A DNA stretch of 28,309 nucleotides from an uncultured Caulobacter sp. Its GTDB lineage: Bacteria > Pseudomonadota > Alphaproteobacteria > Caulobacterales > Caulobacteraceae. Below the pieces are notes generated by a model. It searched no databases and was not told where the DNA came from. It saw only the letters and a list, made by a program, of their open reading frames with translations. Shown piece after piece: positions 16,719 through 24,208 of this stretch (position 1 is its first letter; each line of letters starts with the position of its first letter). The DNA is taken from positions 1 through 28,309 of the forward strand of contig CALALX010000092.1 of the NCBI GenBank assembly GCA_937925635.1, written 5' to 3'. Made by a program: the position numbers and the translations under genes.

Positions 16719-17957
16719 GTGGCGGATTTCCATGAAGTGGTGATCGTCGGTGGCGGCATCGGCGGCTCGGCCATGGCGGCGGCGCTGGCCGAGGCCGGTC
16801 GGGACGTCCTGCTGCTGGAGCAGAGCGAGGTCTTCGAGGACCGCGTGCGGGGCGAGTGGATCGCGCCCTGGGGCGTCACCGAAACCCAACGCCTGGGGCT
16901 GTTCGACACCCTCAAGGCGGCCGGCGGCCACCACATCGGCCGCCATGTGACCTACGACGAGACCCGAACGCCCGAAGAGGCCGAGGCCAGGACCCTGCCG
17001 CTGGGCATCTTCGCGCCGGACGTGCCCGGCCCGCTGGCCATCGGCAATCCGCACCACTGCCAGACGCTGTTCGACGCGGCGACCGAACGCGGCGCGAAGA
17101 CCCTGCGCGGCGCCGTGGTCACGGCGATCTCGCCCGGCGCGGAGCCGTCGGTGACCTTCCTGCATGAGGGCGTCGAACGCAGGGTGCGCTGCCGTCTGAT
17201 CGTCGGCGCCGACGGCCGTATGTCGAAGGTGCGGGAGACGGCCGGCATCACCCTGCACCAGGACCGGCCGCACCACTGGTTCGCCGGCATGCTGGTCGAA
17301 GGCGCTCATGACTGGGATCCCGACCTGCAGGCCATCGGCACCGAGGGCGACTTCGCCTTCCTCGCCTTCCCGCAGGGCGAGGGCGTGGTTCGGGTCTACG
17401 GCAGCTATCCGCTTGAGCAGAAGGGCCGTTTCGCGGGACCGGAGGGGCGACGCCGGTTCCTCGACGCCTTCCGCATGTCGTCCGCGCCGCACAATGAGGC
17501 CCTGGTCGCGGGCGAGCCCGCCGGGCCGGTGCTGAGCTACTTCAACAATGACAGCTGGACCGACACCCAGGCCGCCGAGGGCGTGGTGCTGGTCGGCGAC
17601 GCGGCGGGCTGGAACGATCCGATCTGCGGCCTCGGCCTGTCGATCACCTACCGTGACGTGCGGATCGTGCGCGATGTGCTGCTGGGCGGCGATGACTGGT
17701 CGCCGGCCGCCTTCGGCGCCTATGCCGAGGAGCGGGCGGAGCGCATGCGCCGCCTGCGCTTCGCCGCGTCCCTGACCTCGGTCATCGACGCGGAGTTCGG
17801 CGATGAGGCGCGCGCCCGCCGCCGCCGCTATTTCGAGCGCAGCAGCGCCGACCCGAGCCTGGGCATGCACGGCTTCGCGGTCATGGCCGGTCCCGAAACC
17901 CTGCCGGCCGAGGTGTTCACCCCCGAGCATCGGGCCCGGGTCCTGGAGAGCGCGTGA
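16719..17957 (+). CDS. FAD-dependent monooxygenase (PHBH-like fold)
   Basis: This 412-residue flavoprotein has the three class A monooxygenase signatures: the N-terminal Rossmann GGGIGG at 11-16 with acidic E34 ending the second strand, the DG motif at 165-166 (GADGRMSKVRE), and the GD motif at 293-294 (VLVGDAAGWNDPICGLGLS), which contacts the FAD ribityl chain. It is expected to hydroxylate or epoxidise an organic substrate using NAD(P)H and O2. No membrane segment is visible. The start is GTG 16719, with a strong AGGAGG eight bases upstream. Its stop shares one base with the ATG of the SnoaL-like gene. Together with the flanking GSTs it forms a possible oxidation/conjugation unit; the substrate is unknown. 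Confidence 0.85.
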   Translation: MADFHEVVIVGGGIGGSAMAAALAEAGRDVLLLEQSEVFEDRVRGEWIAPWGVTETQRLGLFDTLKAAGGHHIGRHVTYDETRTPEEAEARTLPLGIFAPDVPGPLAIGNPHHCQTLFDAATERGAKTLRGAVVTAISPGAEPSVTFLHEGVERRVRCRLIVGADGRMSKVRETAGITLHQDRPHHWFAGMLVEGAHDWDPDLQAIGTEGDFAFLAFPQGEGVVRVYGSYPLEQKGRFAGPEGRRRFLDAFRMSSAPHNEALVAGEPAGPVLSYFNNDSWTDTQAAEGVVLVGDAAGWNDPICGLGLSITYRDVRIVRDVLLGGDDWSPAAFGAYAEERAERMRRLRFAASLTSVIDAEFGDEARARRRRYFERSSADPSLGMHGFAVMAGPETLPAEVFTPEHRARVLESA

Positions 17958-18310
17958 TGGATATCGAGGATTTCAACCGCCGCTGGCTGGCCGCCTGGAC
18001 CGCCAAGGACGTCGAGGCGCTGATCGGCTTCTACGCCCCGTCCTGCACCTACAAGGATCCGCAGACGGCCGCCGGAATTGTCGGCCACGACGCCCTGCGC
18101 GCCTATCTGACCGGCCTGTTCGCCGCGACGCCGCCGATGTCCTATGAGCCCGAGACGGTCTGGGCGATCGACAACGGCTTCTGCGGACGCTGGTACTGCA
18201 CGGTTTCGATGCCGGACGGCGCCGCCACCCGCATGCGGGGCTTCGACCTCGTCGAGTTCGACGGGGATCGCATCGGTTGGAACGAGGTGTACGTTCACCC
18301 GCTACCGTAG
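17957..18310 (+). CDS. SnoaL-like / NTF2-fold protein
   Basis: A 117-residue protein with the NTF2-like cone fold pattern: an N-terminal helix (MDIEDFNRRWLAAWTAKDVEALIGFYAP split over two helices), the conserved C-x-Y-K-D start of the pocket strand (SCTYKDP), a second helical stretch (VGHDALRAYLTGLF) and C-terminal strands. Such proteins act as small isomerases/hydratases or ligand-binding subunits. ATG 17957 overlaps the monooxygenase stop by one base (TGATG), which favours it over the GTG one codon earlier. Tight coupling suggests that it acts on the monooxygenase product. Catalytic residues cannot be assigned. Confidence 0.75.
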   Translation: MDIEDFNRRWLAAWTAKDVEALIGFYAPSCTYKDPQTAAGIVGHDALRAYLTGLFAATPPMSYEPETVWAIDNGFCGRWYCTVSMPDGAATRMRGFDLVEFDGDRIGWNEVYVHPLP

Positions 18311-18332
18311 CGTCAGCGGGAGGACCGCCGGG

Positions 18333-18974
18333 ATGAGCGACCTGACCATCTGGACCCTGGACTGGGTTCCGGAAATGCCGCGCGGCTTCGTGCGGGACCT
18401 GCGGCTGAGATGGGCCTGCGAGGAAGCCGGCCTGGCGTATCAGGTCCGGACCATTCCGTTCGATGATCGCGCGACCAATCACCTCGACCGCCAGCCCTTC
18501 GGGCAGGTGCCCTTCCTCGACGACGGGCCGGTTCGCCTGTTCGAAAGCGGCGCGGCGCTGCTGCACCTCGCCCGCAAGAGCGAGGCGCTGATGCCCCGCG
18601 ACGCGATCGGCGAGGCTGGAACGCTGGAATGGACCATCGCCGCGCTCAATTCGATCGAGATGGTCACTGTGCCGTGGTGGTTCTTGGACGTCACCGGCGT
18701 GAAGGAGAATGGCCTGACCGGCTGGATGAGCCAGCGCCTCGAGCATGTCGAAAGGGTGCTGGGCGAACGGGAATGGCTGGCCGCCGGCCGCTTCACCGTC
18801 GCCGACCTTCTGATGGCCGACGTGCTTCGCGTCGAAAAGCTCCGCGCCTTCGGCGATCGCCCCGCGACCGAGGCCTATGTGACGCGTGTCACCGACCGTC
18901 CCGCGTTCAGGAGGGCCCATGCCGACCAGCTGGCCCACTACGCGGCGGCGGACGCGGCTCGGACCGCATCCTGA
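18333..18974 (+). CDS. Glutathione S-transferase family protein
   Basis: A 213-residue GST. The N-terminal domain starts MSDLTIWTLDWVPEMPRGFVRDLRLRW split around the first helix, with RQPFGQVPFLDDG carrying the cis-Pro and LFESGAALLHLARK carrying the Glu-Ser contact. The C-terminal domain has AGRFTVADLLMADVL. The ATG at 18333 has an AGGA-containing ribosome-binding site about nine bases upstream; a longer in-frame ORF upstream overlaps the SnoaL gene in another frame and is rejected. It is the last gene of the acylase-GST-monooxygenase-SnoaL-GST run, ending at a hairpin. Confidence 0.85.
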   Translation: MSDLTIWTLDWVPEMPRGFVRDLRLRWACEEAGLAYQVRTIPFDDRATNHLDRQPFGQVPFLDDGPVRLFESGAALLHLARKSEALMPRDAIGEAGTLEWTIAALNSIEMVTVPWWFLDVTGVKENGLTGWMSQRLEHVERVLGEREWLAAGRFTVADLLMADVLRVEKLRAFGDRPATEAYVTRVTDRPAFRRAHADQLAHYAAADAARTAS

Positions 18975-18982
18975 CCCAATCG

Positions 18983-19020
18983 CTGTCATTCCGGATCGCC
19001 TGCGGCGTCCGGGATGACAG
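18983..19020. repeat. Intergenic hairpin between convergent genes
   Basis: CTGTCATTCCGGA is answered by TCCGGGATGACAG, with GC-rich inner pairing (one bulge and one mismatch). It lies between the GST stop (18974) and the UdgX stop (19027). It is a repeat-type hairpin that could act as a two-way terminator, though T-tracts are absent. Confidence 0.65.
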
Positions 19021-19026
19021 GGGTGG

Positions 19027-20472
19027 CTAGCCCGCCAGCCTCCACGCCATCCTGAGGTCATCGACGAACGCCGCCCAAGCCTTCGCCTTGGCGGCCTTGT
19101 CGGGAACACGCAGCAAATAGGACGGGTGGTACGTCACCAGGCCCTGGGTATGGGCTTCGAGGGGGATCACGCGGCCGCGGCTCGCGCCGATCGACAGGGG
19201 CTTGCCGAACACCGACAGCGCCGCTGTCGCGCCCAGGGCCACGATCACCCGCGGCCTGACCAGCCGCCGCTCGGCGTCGAGCCACCAGCGGCAGGCGCGG
19301 ACCTCTCCCGGGGTCGGAGTCTCATGGATGCGGCGCGTGCCGCGCGGCGCGTGCTTGAAGTGCTTCACCGCGTTGGTGACATAGGTTCGATCGCGCGGCA
19401 CGCCGGCTCTCTCCAGCGCCCGGTCGAACAGCTGACCGGCCGGACCGACAAAGGGCTTGCCGGCGAGGTCTTCCTGGTCGCCCGGCTGCTCGCCGACGAA
19501 CATCAGCGCCGCGCGCGCCGCGCCTTCGCCAGGCACGGCTTGGGTCGCATGACGCCAAAGATCGCAGCGGCGGCAGATCTCCAGTCCCGCCACGACCTCG
19601 TCCAGGTCATGCGGCGCGTCGTCATAGGTTCCGTCGCGCGACAGCCTCCGCGCGGCCTTGCGGGCGCGTTCCGAGGGGCTGGCGGGAGCCTGTTCGACCA
19701 TCGGGGCGATCCTCGCCATGGCGGCCGCCTGCGGAATGGACGACGCGTCCCGAAGGTTGCCTCTGCCGCTCGGAGCCTTCGTCAGGAGCGGATCGAAGAC
19801 GGACATGACGCCGGCGCGCCAAGCCTCTTCGAGTCGATCGTCGTCAAGGGCTTCGCCCCCCTGAACCCCCGGGCCGAACACCGCCTGCCTCCGGTCCCAA
19901 TGCAACGACGAGTCCGGAGTCAGGATCGAGAACCGCAGGTTGGAAAACCGCTCGATGAAGAACGGCGCCGCGCGTTCCAGCACCCGGTGAGGCGGTTCGT
20001 ACCAGGCGGCGCAGGTCCGCGGCGTGACGGCCTCCAGGGGACGGAGGCGCACGAAGGCCTTCATGTCGCGCGTCGCACGCGAGACCGCCTGGGCCATGTC
20101 GACGGCCAGAGCGACGTCCGGGTCGGCGGCGTCCTTCATCAGACGGGGGTCGGATCGCAACCGCCAAACAAGCCGGTAGAGCGTCGCGAACCGGTCCGGG
20201 GCGCGATGGCAGATGACCTTCTCGGCGAGGTCCAGGAGGGCTCCGGGCGCCGCGAAACTGTCCCGGATCGACGAGACGGAACTCCCTGGCGCGGCTCCGC
20301 CCAGCAACACCTCATCGGCGGCCACCGTCCAGCGCACGGCCTCCGGCGGCGTGCCGGCGCGGCGCAGCCGGCGCGCGGCGGCTCGCCAACCCGCGAAGTC
20401 CGTTTCGGAAGCCAGACGGACGACCTGCAAGGCCGCCGGATCGAAATCGGAAGCAGAGGACGGTTCCAGCAT
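19027..20472 (-). CDS. DUF4130-UdgX fusion, uracil-DNA binding/glycosylase family
   Basis: The 481-residue protein has an N-terminal DUF4130 domain (about 15-255) and a C-terminal UdgX-type uracil-DNA glycosylase domain (about 285-480). The latter shows GEQPGDQEDLAGKPFVGP (327-344), TNAVKHFKH (366-374), the R-loop RRIH at 380-383, whose His forms a covalent bond with the uracil-site sugar in UdgX, and the late VTYHPSYLLR motif. Fe-S ligand candidates are C300, C303, C394 and perhaps H371. It should recognise and tightly bind uracil in DNA. The ATG at 20470-20472 follows AGGATGGGCGG. A LexA box lies 16-30 bases upstream, indicating SOS control. The radical SAM gene often paired with such fusions is not adjacent here. 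Confidence 0.88.
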   Translation of the reverse strand: MLEPSSASDFDPAALQVVRLASETDFAGWRAAARRLRRAGTPPEAVRWTVAADEVLLGGAAPGSSVSSIRDSFAAPGALLDLAEKVICHRAPDRFATLYRLVWRLRSDPRLMKDAADPDVALAVDMAQAVSRATRDMKAFVRLRPLEAVTPRTCAAWYEPPHRVLERAAPFFIERFSNLRFSILTPDSSLHWDRRQAVFGPGVQGGEALDDDRLEEAWRAGVMSVFDPLLTKAPSGRGNLRDASSIPQAAAMARIAPMVEQAPASPSERARKAARRLSRDGTYDDAPHDLDEVVAGLEICRRCDLWRHATQAVPGEGAARAALMFVGEQPGDQEDLAGKPFVGPAGQLFDRALERAGVPRDRTYVTNAVKHFKHAPRGTRRIHETPTPGEVRACRWWLDAERRLVRPRVIVALGATAALSVFGKPLSIGASRGRVIPLEAHTQGLVTYHPSYLLRVPDKAAKAKAWAAFVDDLRMAWRLAG

Positions 20473-20487
20473 CCGCCCATCCTATTT

Positions 20488-20502
20488 GTTCTTCTTTTGT
20501 TC
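20488..20502. promoter_or_regulatory. LexA (SOS) box, GTTC-N7-GTTC
   Basis: GTTC at 20488-20491 and GTTC at 20499-20502 are separated by exactly seven bases, the alphaproteobacterial LexA box. It lies 16-30 bases upstream of the UdgX-fusion start, and a weak TGGACA/TAGGAT promoter on the minus strand brackets it. The divergent transglutaminase gene starts 52 bases on the other side. Confidence 0.75.
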
Positions 20503-20553
20503 TGTCCACGCGCTCCGACGTGCAATTGTCCGGATCGTGATGGAACCGTGGGC

Positions 20554-21441
20554 ATGATCGCCGGTTCCCGCCTTGTGACACGCCTCACCATCACCCATGA
20601 GACTCGCTACGGCTACGAACGCCCGGTGGCCTTCGGACCGCAGAAGCTGTTGCTGCGTCCGCGCGACAGCCACGCCACGCGCGTCGTCGAGGCCTCGCTG
20701 ATCACGTCCGTGCCCGGCTCGACCCGTTGGATCTTCGACGCGCTCGGCAACTGCGTCTGCCTGTTCACGCCGGAGGGACAGTCGGACCGCCTGACCATCA
20801 CCAGCCGCCTTGTCATCGACCGCTATCCGGCGCCCCTGGCCTATCTGCGACCGGAAGACCCGCACACCGCCATGCCGATCGTCTACCCCGTCGAGGACCG
20901 CATCGCGCTGGCGCCGTTCATCACGCCGGTGCTTGAGGATCCGGACGGCGCCGTCTTCCGCTGGATCGCAAGCCAGCTGCGGTCGAACGACGAGCCGGCG
21001 CTCGACTTCCTGCTGCGGCTGAACCGGGCGATCCACGAGGGCTTCGCCTATGAGGCGCGCTGCGACGCCGGGGTCCAGACGCCGGCCCGGACCCTGGCGC
21101 TCCGGCGCGGCGCCTGCCGCGACTTCGCCTGGCTGATGGTCGAAAGCCTGCGCTGGCTCGGCTACGCGACGCTGTTCGTGACCGGCTACGTCAACAGCGG
21201 CGCCATGCGCGGCGCCGGCTCGACCCACGCCTGGTGCGAGGTCTTCCTGCCCGGCCTGGGCTGGACCGAATTCGACCCGACCAACGGCATCGCCGAGTCC
21301 GCCGACCTGATCCGCGTCGCCGTCAGCCGCCGCCCGCAGGAGGCCGCGCCGGTCACCGGCGTCATCCTCGGCGACCCCGGCGCCACCACGCTGGACGTCC
21401 ACGTGGACGTTACGCCCGACACTCTATCGGTGGCCGCATGA
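20554..21441 (+). CDS. Transglutaminase-like cysteine protease family protein
   Basis: This 295-residue protein has the N-terminal beta-sandwich of bacterial transglutaminase-like proteins (TITHETRYGYERPV, 12-25, and KLLLRPRDSH) followed by a papain-like core with C188 (RRGACRDFAWLM), H225 (STHAWCEVFLPG) and D241 (EFDPTNG), a complete triad. Such proteins are probably proteases or amide-bond modifying enzymes acting on peptides or ATP-grasp products. No signal peptide is visible, so it is cytosolic. ATG 20554 is used; GTG 20548 and GTG 20575 are alternatives, the latter closer to where similarity begins. It diverges from the LexA-linked UdgX gene. Confidence 0.85.
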   Translation: MIAGSRLVTRLTITHETRYGYERPVAFGPQKLLLRPRDSHATRVVEASLITSVPGSTRWIFDALGNCVCLFTPEGQSDRLTITSRLVIDRYPAPLAYLRPEDPHTAMPIVYPVEDRIALAPFITPVLEDPDGAVFRWIASQLRSNDEPALDFLLRLNRAIHEGFAYEARCDAGVQTPARTLALRRGACRDFAWLMVESLRWLGYATLFVTGYVNSGAMRGAGSTHAWCEVFLPGLGWTEFDPTNGIAESADLIRVAVSRRPQEAAPVTGVILGDPGATTLDVHVDVTPDTLSVAA

Positions 21442-21482
21442 CCCGCGCGCCGACGCGTTCGCAGGGAGGACAGAAGAAGCCC

Positions 21483-21632
21483 ATGACCAGCGGCTTTCCA
21501 CAGCAGAACCCGATGCAGAACTTCAGCTTCCCCAGGACCGACGCCCTGCCGCAGCATGGCCAGAAGCCGGACAAGAGCTGCATGCGGAGCGAAAGCGCCT
21601 CGCGCAAGGTCAAACCCGCGCCAGGACACTGA
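21483..21632 (+). CDS. Small hypothetical protein
   Basis: A 49-codon ORF rich in Gln, Pro, Ser and Lys. Its third codon positions are strongly GC-rich, like real genes nearby. GGGAGGA lies about 12 bases before the ATG. An in-frame ATG at 21438 overlaps the transglutaminase stop (ATGA) and would give 64 residues. No known domain, signal or membrane segment is visible. It might be a small soluble protein co-transcribed with the transglutaminase. I do not recognise it. Confidence 0.45.
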   Translation: MTSGFPQQNPMQNFSFPRTDALPQHGQKPDKSCMRSESASRKVKPAPGH

Positions 21633-21697
21633 CCCAGGCCGGGTAGCGATTCTGCTCCCCTGCCCCGCGAGTGGGGTTGCGCCCGCCCCACAACTCT

Positions 21698-21712
21698 TTA
21701 ACCATTGTTACC
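21698..21712. promoter_or_regulatory. CtrA half-site-like sequence TTAACCAT
   Basis: TTAACCATTGTTACC lies 27-41 bases before the start of the exported protein gene. TTAACCAT matches the strong half of the CtrA motif; the second half is imperfect (TTAC at a spacing of six). Confidence 0.3.
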
Positions 21713-21738
21713 GGGGAGTTGGATTTCTTGGGTGCGCC

Positions 21739-22635
21739 ATGCGAGCGATCGCGGCGACTGGACTGACGGGGGTCATCGTCCTGGCGACGGTGGGTTTGAG
21801 CGCTGCGTCCTCGATCGGCGCGGCGAGCGATGGCCTGTCTTCGGAAACCATGCTGTCCGGCGCGAAGTTTGGCTCGACCTTCAGTGGCTCGGACGCTCGC
21901 GTGCCCGACGACCCTGACGCCCCGATCCGCACCGGTCGCTGGGATCAGGCGCCGGCCCCGGTGCTGGCCCTGCTCGGCGGGCCGACCGACACCGCCGCCG
22001 CAAACCCTGTCAGCACTCCAGTCGCCCGGCCGCCGGTCGACCTGGCCGCCCTGACTCCGCCGCCCTCCGCCCAGGCCCTGGCCGACGCCATCGCCGCGCC
22101 ATCGCCCGTCGTCCGGTCCCGCGTGGCCCTGGCCTCGGTCAGCAGCAAGGTGCTGGCCGGCGGGCCCGCTGTGAAACTGTCCGTCTCAGGCGACCGGGAC
22201 GCCACCGACGTCGCCTCCGGCCTGACGGTCGACGGAGAATCCTTCGCGCCCCGGCCGGCCCGCGAGTCCCAGCCCTTCGACGCCCGCCGGGTTCTGCTGA
22301 GCATCGCGCCGCAGCCGGCGGACCGGAACAAGGGCCGTTGGTTCGTGTTCGCCGCCGGCTCGGGCGAGGCCTTCGGCCTCAACATCGTGCGCGACCCGGC
22401 CCGCGGCGGCTGGCGCCGCTCCGGCTGGTCGGTCGAGCGACTGGCCGAGTTCGGCAAGGCCCAGCTCGGCGTCGGCTGGCGAAAGGGCGATCGCCAAATC
22501 GCCGTCAGCGCCGCCCAGCGCGAGATCGGCGCCTACGGCTTCAAGCGCGAGGACACCGTCCTCGGCGTCAGCTTCACCGTCAGCGGCAAGCCGCCGGCGC
22601 GCGTGAGGTACGAGCAAAGGCTGCCGAAGCGGTAG
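21739..22635 (+). CDS. Exported protein of unknown function
   Basis: The 298-residue protein has a Sec-type signal peptide (MRAIAATGLTGVIVLATVG, probable cleavage after about residue 28). A Pro/Ala-rich low-complexity region (about 70-130) follows. The C-terminal part (about 175-298) has alternating polar/hydrophobic stretches (RWFVFAAGSGEAFGLN, WSVERLAEFGKAQLGVGWRKG, DTVLGVSFTVSG) that look like beta-strands, possibly a periplasmic beta-domain or a barrel-edge fragment. I do not recognise a family. The ATG follows a TTAACCAT-containing promoter zone and stands alone. Nothing about its function can be claimed. Confidence 0.75.
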   Translation: MRAIAATGLTGVIVLATVGLSAASSIGAASDGLSSETMLSGAKFGSTFSGSDARVPDDPDAPIRTGRWDQAPAPVLALLGGPTDTAAANPVSTPVARPPVDLAALTPPPSAQALADAIAAPSPVVRSRVALASVSSKVLAGGPAVKLSVSGDRDATDVASGLTVDGESFAPRPARESQPFDARRVLLSIAPQPADRNKGRWFVFAAGSGEAFGLNIVRDPARGGWRRSGWSVERLAEFGKAQLGVGWRKGDRQIAVSAAQREIGAYGFKREDTVLGVSFTVSGKPPARVRYEQRLPKR

Positions 22636-22706
22636 CTTGGGGCTCGGGCCAGAGTGGTGCGCGGCTGACAGCCTCAACCCTGAGCAGACTTCACTCCCCC
22701 TCCCTC

Positions 22707-22738
22707 CCGCTCATCCTCGCGGACGCGAGGATGAGCGG
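22707..22738. repeat. Perfect 15-base-stem hairpin of the CCGCTCATCC family
   Basis: CCGCTCATCCTCGCG pairs exactly with CGCGAGGATGAGCGG across a two-base GA spacer. It matches the arm at 13761-13785 at most positions. It is located 72 bases after the exported-protein stop, so it may act as a terminator or mRNA 3'-end stabiliser. Confidence 0.8.
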
Positions 22739-22782
22739 CGTTGAAGGGGGCGAAAATGCGGGACTCTGGAGACAAATAGAAT

Positions 22783-22809
22783 CGGGACAAGGCGGGACAT
22801 TCCGGGACA
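22783..22809. repeat. Three CGGGACA copies with exact 10-base period
   Basis: CGGGACA occurs at 22783, 22793 and 22803, one helical turn apart, with an additional near-copy CGGGACT at 22759. Same-face spacing suggests cooperative protein binding, but a simple tandem duplication is also possible. No gene starts nearby. Confidence 0.7.
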
Positions 22810-23011
22810 ATCCGCCCCGGCGCTTCGCGCTCCGATCAGCCTTCGTCGACCTCGCGTCAGGCAATGCCGCGCGGCTCTGCAGGCGCATACGGCCAGATTC
22901 GAGCCATCGAGCACTTTGGTTTCTCAAGGCTTTTCGCCGCTGACCCTCGCCCGCCCCGCCGAGATCAGAATGGAGGAATGAACCCTCTGCCCGCACTGTC
23001 ACGAACCCATT

Positions 23012-23031
23012 CCGGCGCCCCGCGGCGCCGG
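23012..23031 (-). terminator. GC-rich hairpin after the dehydrogenase
   Basis: CCGGCGCC pairs with GGCGCCGG around a CCGC loop, 28 bases past the stop of the minus-strand dehydrogenase. There is no T-tract on the minus side, so termination is possible but unproven. Confidence 0.4.
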
Positions 23032-23058
23032 ATTGAGGACTCTCGCGATACTTGCGCC

Positions 23059-24135
23059 CTACGCCGCCGCTTTCAGGCGGCCAGCCTCGGCGATGCGGGC
23101 CTTGGCCATCTCGTCGGCGACCTCGTGGGTCGGGCGCTTCTCGGCCAGGGAGCGGTCGAGCACCTCGCCCAGCGTCTCGGTCAGGCGGGCCAGCTTCCCG
23201 GCCACCCATTCAGCGTCGTAGCCCGTCCCGGTCTCGATGCCGAGGATCTCGGCCGCCACGTTGATGATGCCGCCGCCGTTGATGACGTAGTCGGGGGCGT
23301 AGAGCTTGCCCTGCTCGAACAGCAGGCGGCCGATCTCCGGCGTGGCCAGCTGGTTGTTGGCGCCGCCGGCCACGACGCGGCCCTTCAGGCGACCCAGGGT
23401 GTCGGCGTTGATCGCGCCGCCCAGGGCGCAGGGGGCGAACACCTCGGCCTCGACGTCGAAGATGGCGTCCGGCGCGACGATCTCCGCGCCCGTGCGGGCG
23501 GCGACGGCGGCCAGCGCGGCCTCGTTCACGTCGGTGATGATCAACTTCGCGCCATCGGCGTGCAGCTTCTCGGCCAGATAGGCGCCGACATGGCCGACGC
23601 CCTGGATGGCGACGGTGACGCCGTTGAGGTCCCGGTCATAGGCACGCTCGACGCACAGCCGCACGCCCCGGAACACGCCCTCCGCGGTGACGGGGCTGGG
23701 ATCGCCCGAAGCGGCCGCATGGCCTTCGAGACCAGCCACGTATCGAGTCTGCTTGCGCACCAGGGCCATGTCGGCCGGCGAGACGCCGACGTCCTCGGCC
23801 GTCCAGTACTTGCCGCCCAGGCTGTCGACGGCGCGGCCGAAGGCCTCGAACAGGGCCGTCGTCTTGTCCTTGCGGCTGTCGCCGATGATCACGGCCTTGC
23901 CGCCGCCCAGGGGCAGGTCGGCCATGGCGTTCTTGTAGGACATCCCCTGCGACAGACGCAGCGCGTCGGTCAGCGCCTGATCGGCGCCGGCGTAGGGCCA
24001 CATGCGGCAGCCGCCGGCCGCCGGGCCGCGGGCGGTCGAGTGGACGGCGATGATCGTCTTCAGGCCAGACTTTTCGTCGAAGATCGCATGAACGCCTTCG
24101 TGGTTCGCGAAGTCGGGAGAATCGAACAGCGTCAT
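23059..24135 (-). CDS. Glu/Leu/Phe/Val dehydrogenase
   Basis: The 358-residue cytosolic enzyme belongs to the amino acid dehydrogenase family, which deaminates an amino acid oxidatively to a 2-oxo acid using NAD+. The N-terminal domain shows AAGGCRMWPY (39-48), SYKNAMADLPLGGGKAV with K68 and the catalytic K80, and the mobile hinge. The Rossmann domain has IQGVGHVGAYLAE with the GxGxxG motif. A short (about 360-residue) form of this kind is typical of leucine/valine dehydrogenase rather than glutamate dehydrogenase, so branched-chain amino acid catabolism is the likely role. The ATG is at 24133-24135 with a weak ribosome-binding site. It is the last gene of a same-strand run (spacing 73 bases to the hydrolase). 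Confidence 0.88.
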   Translation of the reverse strand: MTLFDSPDFANHEGVHAIFDEKSGLKTIIAVHSTARGPAAGGCRMWPYAGADQALTDALRLSQGMSYKNAMADLPLGGGKAVIIGDSRKDKTTALFEAFGRAVDSLGGKYWTAEDVGVSPADMALVRKQTRYVAGLEGHAAASGDPSPVTAEGVFRGVRLCVERAYDRDLNGVTVAIQGVGHVGAYLAEKLHADGAKLIITDVNEAALAAVAARTGAEIVAPDAIFDVEAEVFAPCALGGAINADTLGRLKGRVVAGGANNQLATPEIGRLLFEQGKLYAPDYVINGGGIINVAAEILGIETGTGYDAEWVAGKLARLTETLGEVLDRSLAEKRPTHEVADEMAKARIAEAGRLKAAA

Positions 24136-24208
24136 GCCGGAATCTTTGCCGTTTGGGGGAAGGAACGTGCGCGGGCCGTTTACGCCTCGCGGCCGCGTCG
24201 AACAACCC

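Larger units (their letters stand above)
22636..23058. other. 423-base intergenic region with repeats
   Basis: It lies between convergent genes (exported protein, plus; dehydrogenase, minus). It holds a perfect 32-base hairpin (22707-22738), a 10-base-period tandem repeat (22783-22809) and a GC hairpin (23012-23031). No coding ORF or RNA gene was recognised. Confidence 0.6.

Noticed and set aside
16005..17930. 641-residue minus-strand ORF over the GST and FAD monooxygenase genes
   Set aside because: Antisense shadow; the plus-strand genes carry all family motifs and good ribosome-binding sites.
13930..18974. Biosynthetic gene cluster for a beta-lactam (isopenicillin N synthase-like gene and penicillin acylase family gene in one window)
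   Set aside because: The two genes are 13 kb apart, on different strands, with housekeeping genes between them; no peptide synthetase is present. Both families are broad and common outside antibiotic pathways.
22783..22809. CRISPR array or plasmid-type replication iterons
   Set aside because: Units are only seven bases with three-base spacers and no cas or rep gene is nearby.
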